A stretch of 64,000 nt of DNA from an uncultured Lachnospiraceae bacterium. GTDB taxonomy: Bacteria > Bacillota > Clostridia > Lachnospirales > Lachnospiraceae. The stretch spans positions 1-64,000 of the forward strand of contig CANQCY010000004.1 in NCBI GenBank assembly GCA_947591245.1. Direction: 5' to 3'. The position numbers were made by a program, and so were the translations under genes. Each line of letters begins with the position of its first letter. The first letter of the stretch is position 1. Of this stretch, positions 60,125 through 64,000 are shown one piece after another. Below the pieces are notes generated by a model. The model saw only the letters and a list, made by a program, of their open reading frames with translations. It was not told where the DNA came from and made no database searches.

Positions 60125-61057
60125 CTATTCAAGCTGGATCCCTTTCAGAAGTCCTGCGAGAGACGTCGTCGCCTCTTCGTCCTTATATTCCAGAGCCGCT
60201 TCTTTTCCAGAATCTCCCTGTTCTTTTCCAATCTCCGGCGCAATGTCCTCCGCCTGTTTCATACTCAGACGGATCTTTCCATCCGCTGCGTCCAGCACCT
60301 TCACCTTCACTTTCATTCCAAGGTGAACCGCTTCCTTGGGCGACTTCAAAAATTTATTGCAGATCTGGGAAATGTGGACCAAACCAGTCAAATCTTCGCC
60401 GATGTCCACAAAACAACCATAGGATTCGATTCTCGTGATCGTCCCCTCTGTGACAAACCCTTTTTGAAGGGCGTTCAGTTTTGCCTCGTGCGCTTTCACC
60501 GCCTCTTCTTTTTCCACATCCTTTGCCGAGAGAACCAGTTTATCCGCCTCTTCATCCGCCGTGATCACGCGTACCTTCAACAGCCTTCCGACGTAGCTTT
60601 CGAGCTCTTCCTCCTCCACATAATGAAGCGCCAGCTGGGATGCGGGAATAAATCCTCTGATTCCCTCTATATATGCGATAACCCCGGCGTTTACCGTACT
60701 TTTCACCCGGACTTCATACAGCGTTCGCTCCTGACGCGCCTTCCGCAGGATTTCCCAGCTCTCAGCCTCCTTCGCCTGTTTCAGCGACAAAACCGTCCTC
60801 CCCTGCTCGTCCTCATACATAACCATAACGCGCAGCACGTCGCCCACTCTGATTTCATCCATTGCACGGAAATCCGGGTCGTCGCTATACTGCTCCGAAG
60901 GGATAACTCCCTGTGAAAATGACTGCAGGTCGACAATGATCTCTTCCTCCTCCACGGACACTGCCGTTCCCTGAATAATATCGCCTTCCTCGAATTTCAC
61001 AAAGGAAGCGTTAATCTCATCTTCAAAATCTTCCATTGTCTGTTTTTCTTCACTCAT
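60125..61057 (-). CDS. S1-domain RNA-binding protein (RpsA-like)
   Basis: 310 residues with three S1 domains: ~25-100 (GDIIQGTAVSVEEEEIIVDL), ~110-185 (VNAGVIAYIEGIRGFIPASQL) and ~205-275 (GTITRIESYGCFVDIGEDLTGLVHISQI), then an acidic tail. This is the short ribosomal-protein-S1 homologue of Firmicutes (YpfD type), thought to bind mRNA or ribosomes. Its start overlaps the rsmA stop by eight bases, so it is the last gene of a metG-tatD-rsmA run. Confidence 0.85.
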   Translation of the reverse strand: MSEEKQTMEDFEDEINASFVKFEEGDIIQGTAVSVEEEEIIVDLQSFSQGVIPSEQYSDDPDFRAMDEIRVGDVLRVMVMYEDEQGRTVLSLKQAKEAESWEILRKARQERTLYEVRVKSTVNAGVIAYIEGIRGFIPASQLALHYVEEEELESYVGRLLKVRVITADEEADKLVLSAKDVEKEEAVKAHEAKLNALQKGFVTEGTITRIESYGCFVDIGEDLTGLVHISQICNKFLKSPKEAVHLGMKVKVKVLDAADGKIRLSMKQAEDIAPEIGKEQGDSGKEAALEYKDEEATTSLAGLLKGIQLE

Positions 61058-61955
61058 ATGATCCTAATCCTTTCGCATCCGTTTCCATATATTTATCCGC
61101 AAGTTCATCGGCGAGCCGCGCAAACTCCGGCAGCCCCAATTTTTCTCCCCGGACGTTTATGCCAAACCCAAGCCGGTCAATTGCGTCCGCCGCCTCTTCC
61201 TTGGAAAAGGGAAGTTCGCGGCTGTTTGCCACTGCATTCTGCAGCGTCTTGCGCCGCTGGTTAAATGCCGCCCGGATCAGGCGGAACATCAGCCTTTCAT
61301 CCCGAACCTCCACCGGCATCCGCGTTCGGCAGTCCAGCCGTATAACTGCGCTTCCCACATTCGGACGCGGAATAAAGCAGTTCGGAGGTACGAATGCCGC
61401 AATATAGGGCTCAGCATAATACTGTACTGCAAGAGATAACGCTCCGCATGATTTGCTGCCCGGCTCCGCCCTCATTCGGTCGGCGACCTCTTTTTGTACC
61501 ATAACCGTCACGCTGGCAAGCGGAACGCGACTTTCAAACAGTTCCATAATAAGCGGCGTTGTAATATAATACGGCAGATTCGCCACGACCTTGATCGGCT
61601 TGCCGCTGTTATAACGATCTGCAATATTCCGTATATCCTGCTTCAAAATATCTCCCTGCACAATCTCCACATTATCATAGGAGGACAGCGTGTCCTGAAG
61701 GATCGGAATCAGGTTTTTATCAATCTCTACCGCCAGCACCTGTCTGGCCCGCTCGCACAAATACTGCGTAAGCGTGCCGATACCCGGCCCGATTTCCAGC
61801 ACGAAATCTTCCCCGGTAATCTGTGCCGCATCCACAATTTTGTCAAGCACATGGGGATCAATCAAAAAATTCTGGCCGAATTTTTTCTTAAACTGGAATC
61901 GGTGTTTCTGCAAAATCTCAATCGTCTCTTTGGGATTACCCAGCTTCGCCATCTC
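61050..61955 (-). CDS. rsmA: 16S rRNA dimethyladenosine transferase
   Basis: About 301 residues. It dimethylates A1518 and A1519 of 16S rRNA. KFGQNFLIDPHVLDKIV, the SAM motif EIGPGIGTLTQYL, acidic AVEIDKNLIPIL and the catalytic NLPYYITTPLIM are all present. ATG 61955 follows AAGGGG at six bases. It sits directly behind tatD, a common order with metG. Confidence 0.96.
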   Translation of the reverse strand, partial: EMAKLGNPKETIEILQKHRFQFKKKFGQNFLIDPHVLDKIVDAAQITGEDFVLEIGPGIGTLTQYLCERARQVLAVEIDKNLIPILQDTLSSYDNVEIVQGDILKQDIRNIADRYNSGKPIKVVANLPYYITTPLIMELFESRVPLASVTVMVQKEVADRMRAEPGSKSCGALSLAVQYYAEPYIAAFVPPNCFIPRPNVGSAVIRLDCRTRMPVEVRDERLMFRLIRAAFNQRRKTLQNAVANSRELPFSKEEAADAIDRLGFGINVRGEKLGLPEFARLADELADKYMETDAKGLGSYE

Positions 61956-61968
61956 ATACCCCTTCACG

Positions 61969-62736
61969 CTATACCAGACGATATAGCTTATTTGCATTGC
62001 GTTCCGTCGCCCTGATTACATCCTCACGCTCTAGTCCCTTGATACGGGCAATTTCATCTGCAACAAAGGCAAGCTTCGTCGAATCGTTGCGCCTGCCGCG
62101 TTCCGGTTCCGGCGAAAGATAAGGACAGTCGGTTTCTAACACGATCGACTCCAATGGTATCGCCTCCACCGTCTCTTTCAGCTTCCGCCCATTATTGAAA
62201 GTCACAACGCCCCCCACGCCGATATAATACCCCATTTGAACATATTCTTTCGCCATTTCTGCGGAATAAGAATAACAGTGAATCACTCCGCCGCACTCGT
62301 ATGCCTTTGTATCGCGGATTATCTTCATCGTATGCTCCGCCGCCTCGCGGCTATGATAAATAATCGGCAGGTTTACTTCCTTCGCCAGGGCGATCTGCCG
62401 TTCAAACCACATTTTCTGTATTGAAGGATCCGGTTTCTTCCAATGGTAATCCAGCCCGATCTCTCCAATCGCCACCACCTTTTCATCTGACGAGCGGGCG
62501 CGGAGCCAGTCAATATCCTCCTCCGTCGCCGATCCCGTCTCTGTCGGGTGAACGCCGATCGCGGCATATACTCCTTCGTGCTTTTCGGCAAGTTCGAGCG
62601 CCGCCTTGCTCGTGGCAATATCCGCCCCCACTGTCACAACCGTGCCGACCCCCTTTTCTGGCAGGCTTGCCAGAAGCGCTTCCCTGTCTCCGTCAAACGC
62701 CCGATCATCATAATGGCTGTGGGTATCAAAAATCAT
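61969..62736 (-). CDS. tatD: TatD-family metal-dependent DNase
   Basis: About 255 residues. Metal-binding residues of the TIM-barrel hydrolase: DTHSHYDD, the Glu in AIGEIGLDYHW, IIYHSREA, IHCYSYSAEM and the Asp of LETDCPYLSPEP. It is a 3'-5' exonuclease-type enzyme of DNA repair and quality control in studied bacteria. ATG 62736 gives the usual MIFDTH start; ATG 62748 is an alternative with a slightly different SD. The long upstream frame overlapping metG is not expected to be coding. Confidence 0.93.
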   Translation of the reverse strand: MIFDTHSHYDDRAFDGDREALLASLPEKGVGTVVTVGADIATSKAALELAEKHEGVYAAIGVHPTETGSATEEDIDWLRARSSDEKVVAIGEIGLDYHWKKPDPSIQKMWFERQIALAKEVNLPIIYHSREAAEHTMKIIRDTKAYECGGVIHCYSYSAEMAKEYVQMGYYIGVGGVVTFNNGRKLKETVEAIPLESIVLETDCPYLSPEPERGRRNDSTKLAFVADEIARIKGLEREDVIRATERNANKLYRLV

Positions 62737-62812
62737 GTCTTTCACCATGCCTTTCCATGTCGGTTCCATTCCGTCAGCCCCATGCCGCATCTGAGTGCGG
62801 TGAAAACTGTTT

Positions 62813-64000
62813 TCAGCAGATCTCCGCCCCCGCCGGCATGTCACGCTCCGGTACGAGAAGCGACAGCTTTCCGTCTGCATCCTCCGCACACAGAAGCATC
62901 CCCTCTGACAATACGCCTGCGAGCTTAGCCGGTTTGAGGTTCGCCAGAACCATAACCTTTTTGCCCACCATTTCCTCCGCCGTATAATCCGCCTTAATTC
63001 CGGAAACGATCTGTTTCACCGTACTGCCAATACGAACCTGGGAACAGAGAAGCTTCCTTGATTTCGCCACCTCTTCACAGGCAATGACCTCACCCACCTG
63101 AAACTGCATTTTCATGAAATCATCAAATGTAATTTCCGCTTTATTTTCAATATCTATCACATTTTCCGCTGAAGCGCCCTCGCCGCCTTCATCCGAAGAG
63201 GCATCCGCAGCTTCCTGCTTCTCCTGTATTTTCTTCATAAATTCCGCAACGTCAATCCGGGCGAACAAAATTTCCGGCTTCTCAGCCACTTTCGTCCCCG
63301 ACCTGTAACCGCCGGCTTTTAAATCTTCAACACCGCCTTTCTCCGCCCCGATCTGCCGCAAAATTTTCTCTGACGTTTCCGGCATAAAAGCATCAAGAAG
63401 CGTTGCGCCGACGCGGATTCCGTCCATCAGGTTATAGAGTACGGCGGCAAGATGCGGTTTCTTTTCCTCATCTTTCGCAAGTACCCACGGCATCGTCTCG
63501 TCAATGTATTTATTGCAGCGCTTAAATAGCGTAAATATCTCCGTAACGGCGTCCGCTACGCGCAGCTGATCCATTTTTTCCTTTACTTTTCCGGCGGCGG
63601 CATCGATCACCGCTTTCAGCTCCTCGTCCACCGGCTCCGATACGCCTGAATCTGCCACCACGCCGTCAAAATACTTATTCGACATTGAAATCGTGCGGTT
63701 GACAAGGTTCCCGAGCGTATTAGCAAGATCTGAATTGACCCGTTCGGCAAGAAGTTCCCACGTGATTACACCGTCATTTTCAAACGGAATCTCATGCAGC
63801 ACAAAATAGCGCACCGCATCTACGCCGAACTCTTCCACCAGATCGTCTGCGTACAGCACATTTCCTTTACTTTTGCTCATCTTGCCGTCTCCCTGCAGAA
63901 GCCACGGATGTCCGAATATCTGCTTGGGCAGAGGCAGATCCAGCGCCATGAGTATAATCGGCCAGTAAATCGTGTGAAAACGCAGAATATCTTTACCGAT
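62813..64000 (-). CDS. metG: Methionyl-tRNA synthetase (C-terminal part, runs off window)
   Basis: 396 codons to the right edge, continuing in frame beyond it (IGKDILRFHTIYWP precedes the first Met). KMSKSKGN lies near the edge; the anticodon-binding helical domain follows and the C terminus is a Trbp111-like tRNA-binding domain (FMKMQFQVGEVIACEEVAKS to LPERDMPAG-type LLVPERDMPAG). The N-terminal catalytic half lies outside. It leads the metG-tatD-rsmA run and charges tRNA-Met. Confidence 0.95.
   Translation of the reverse strand: MGKDILRFHTIYWPIILMALDLPLPKQIFGHPWLLQGDGKMSKSKGNVLYADDLVEEFGVDAVRYFVLHEIPFENDGVITWELLAERVNSDLANTLGNLVNRTISMSNKYFDGVVADSGVSEPVDEELKAVIDAAAGKVKEKMDQLRVADAVTEIFTLFKRCNKYIDETMPWVLAKDEEKKPHLAAVLYNLMDGIRVGATLLDAFMPETSEKILRQIGAEKGGVEDLKAGGYRSGTKVAEKPEILFARIDVAEFMKKIQEKQEAADASSDEGGEGASAENVIDIENKAEITFDDFMKMQFQVGEVIACEEVAKSRKLLCSQVRIGSTVKQIVSGIKADYTAEEMVGKKVMVLANLKPAKLAGVLSEGMLLCAEDADGKLSLLVPERDMPAGAEIC

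Noticed and set aside
1-64000. CRISPR arrays or insertion-sequence transposases
   Set aside because: No regularly spaced direct repeats and no transposase-like protein were seen on either strand.

Overview
The window looks like a chromosome segment of a spore-forming, Gram-positive Clostridia, most probably Lachnospiraceae. The signs are a spoIIAA-spoIIAB-sigF operon, a long-form hibernation factor, SecA with a SEC-C tail, a T-box in front of valS, FHA-EssC-type secretion genes and carbohydrate enzymes (a GH10 xylanase, a GH36 alpha-galactosidase). Nearly all genes point left. I made no database searches; names rest on motifs, length and context.

Region 1 (1-19 kb) is an AT-rich accessory island read leftward. 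It encodes a non-canonical type VII secretion (T7SSb-like) locus: a WXG100 substrate, an FHA-EssC ATPase, a YukD/EsaB ubiquitin-like protein and two YwqH/YwqI-like substrate partners at the left edge. These are joined to a ParA/CpaE-like ATPase, a PP2C phosphatase, two von Willebrand A (VWA) proteins, two divergent protein kinases, three zinc-ribbon proteins and a Sel1-repeat protein. Kinase, VWA and PP2C recall the YegIKL/TerY-P triad, here with the kinase-VWA pair duplicated. EsaA, EssA and a clear EssB are not seen. At the right end a small XRE regulator faces the island across a perfect 19-bp palindrome that lies inside a leftward TTGACT-N17-TAAGAT promoter.

Region 2 (18.1-21.6 kb) is a scarred border: two gene fragments, a frameshifted AlbA_2/Schlafen remnant, an AEC permease and a C5 cytosine methyltransferase frameshifted in its SAM motif.

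Region 3 (21.7-31 kb) holds purine genes (purC, purF, purB and, from its own promoter, purA) with a formate/nitrite-type transporter, two lipoproteins (PrcB-like, and a GH3-like protein with degraded catalytic motifs), a Cys/Gly-rich small protein with a sigma-K-like promoter, and aroC. Region 4 (31-41 kb) holds a CheX-like/CheY pair, ptsI-ptsH (this HPr lacks Ser46), a secreted xylanase, and prfB-cheW-hom-apgM-lysC, where the PGM-like protein may be the homoserine kinase. Region 5 (41-53 kb) holds secA-prfB, hpf with a DnaA-box cluster upstream, a methyltransferase, an alpha-galactosidase, a transglutaminase-like protein, tRNA-Arg(ACG) and spoIIA. Region 6 (53-64 kb) holds valS with an unusually short T-box leader, a degenerate cupredoxin protein, a YyaL-type thioredoxin-domain protein, an S1-domain protein, rsmA, tatD and metG, which runs off the window.

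Start codons were moved where a Shine-Dalgarno (SD) sequence clearly decided them. An imperfect ~78-bp repeat occurs twice, each time directly behind a terminator.
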